A DNA stretch of 5,963 nt from DASRTE01 sp035316885 (GTDB lineage Bacteria; Actinomycetota; Actinomycetes; Jiangellales; Jiangellaceae). Made by a program: the position numbers and the translations under genes. The stretch covers positions 1-5,963 of the forward strand of contig DATHII010000025.1 in NCBI GenBank assembly GCA_035316885.1, in the 5' to 3' direction. The notes below the pieces were generated by a model, which saw only the letters and a program-made list of their open reading frames with translations, had not been told where the DNA came from and made no database searches. Shown here in pieces: positions 5,795 through 5,963 of the stretch (position 1 is the first letter of the stretch; each line of letters begins with the position of its first letter).

Positions 5795-5963
5795 GTCAGA
5801 GGCAGCCCCATCCCCGTTGCCAGTGGCGGGCTCGGCGACCTCCGACACGTTGCCCATCCGGCGGGCGTGGTCGCGAGCGCGTCGTCGGCTTCTGCGACCT
5901 CGCCGAGGACCTTGCCCGTGTCGATGAGCTTGAACCAGCCGCGGAACCGGCGAGCTGACCACC
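5771..5963 (-). pseudogene. C-terminal end of an unrecognised minus-strand gene, apparently frameshifted
   Basis: On the minus strand the first bases of the gene in view read R-R-F-R-G-W-F-K-L-I-D-T-G-K-V-L-G-E-V-A (about 5952-5893) and continue E-A-D-D-A-L-A with strong third-position G/C. That frame then degenerates. The neighbouring frame takes over as A-R-R-M-G-N-V-S-E-V-A-E-P-A-T-G-N-G-D, ending at TGA 5773-5771, whereas its own upstream part is an unnatural Arg/His-rich run. The two pieces join sensibly if one base is missing near 5872, restoring A-L-A-D-H-A-R-R-M-G. The piece looks helical and soluble, with an acidic, disordered-looking tail. I do not recognise the family, and most of the gene lies beyond the window. 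It converges on the hydrolase gene with 46 nt between stop codons. A sequencing error could also cause the shift. Confidence 0.5.

Noticed and set aside
1..5963. CRISPR array, tRNA, rRNA, integrase, attachment site or replication origin
   Set aside because: No regularly spaced repeats, cloverleaf, recombinase gene or origin-like repeat cluster was seen on either strand.

Overview
The window is GC-rich throughout, and its real genes strongly favour G or C at third codon positions. Together with the protein families present (an Arr-type rifamycin ADP-ribosyltransferase, a pterin dehydratase/VOC two-domain protein, an alpha/beta-hydrolase with a membrane N-terminal half, and a START-like domain fused to a four-helix membrane domain), this points to an actinobacterial chromosome. 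The sequence alone does not fix the genus. I see no CRISPR array, tRNA, rRNA, phage structural gene or intact insertion sequence.

Layout, left to right. (1) Bases 3-137 are the last 44 codons of a VOC (glyoxalase-like) protein. (2) Bases 245-658 encode Arr, a rifamycin-inactivating enzyme with its expected H-Y-D residues. (3) Bases 755-1057 encode a small protein I do not recognise, but its base usage is coding-like. (4) Bases 1203-1910 encode a protein with a pterin-4a-carbinolamine-dehydratase-like domain followed by a VOC-like domain. It is preceded by a credible promoter whose -10 box lies inside a perfect 9-bp inverted repeat (1158-1184), the best regulatory signal in the window. (5) Bases 1911-2476 carry no convincing gene, only short coding-like patches. 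(6) Bases 2477 to about 3396, minus strand, are a SRPBCC-plus-membrane-domain gene whose 5' part is frameshifted and lost. (7) Next to that damaged end, bases 3446-3589 on the plus strand hold a fragment that may derive from a helix-turn-helix transposase. (8) Bases 3667-5724 encode a 685-residue membrane-anchored serine hydrolase with a very good ribosome binding site. (9) The last 190 bases hold, on the minus strand, the end of a convergent gene that also appears frameshifted.

The genes do not form an obvious operon or pathway. Gaps of about 100 bp or more, separate signals and mixed strands suggest individually transcribed genes. The right half has the texture of a decaying chromosomal segment, with two apparent -1 frameshifts, one truncated gene and a possible transposase scrap. 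The items most worth a second look are the promoter/operator at 1147-1184, the Asp replacing a catalytic His in the pterin dehydratase domain, and the broken SRPBCC-membrane fusion. I found no convincing evidence of a wholly new multi-gene system.
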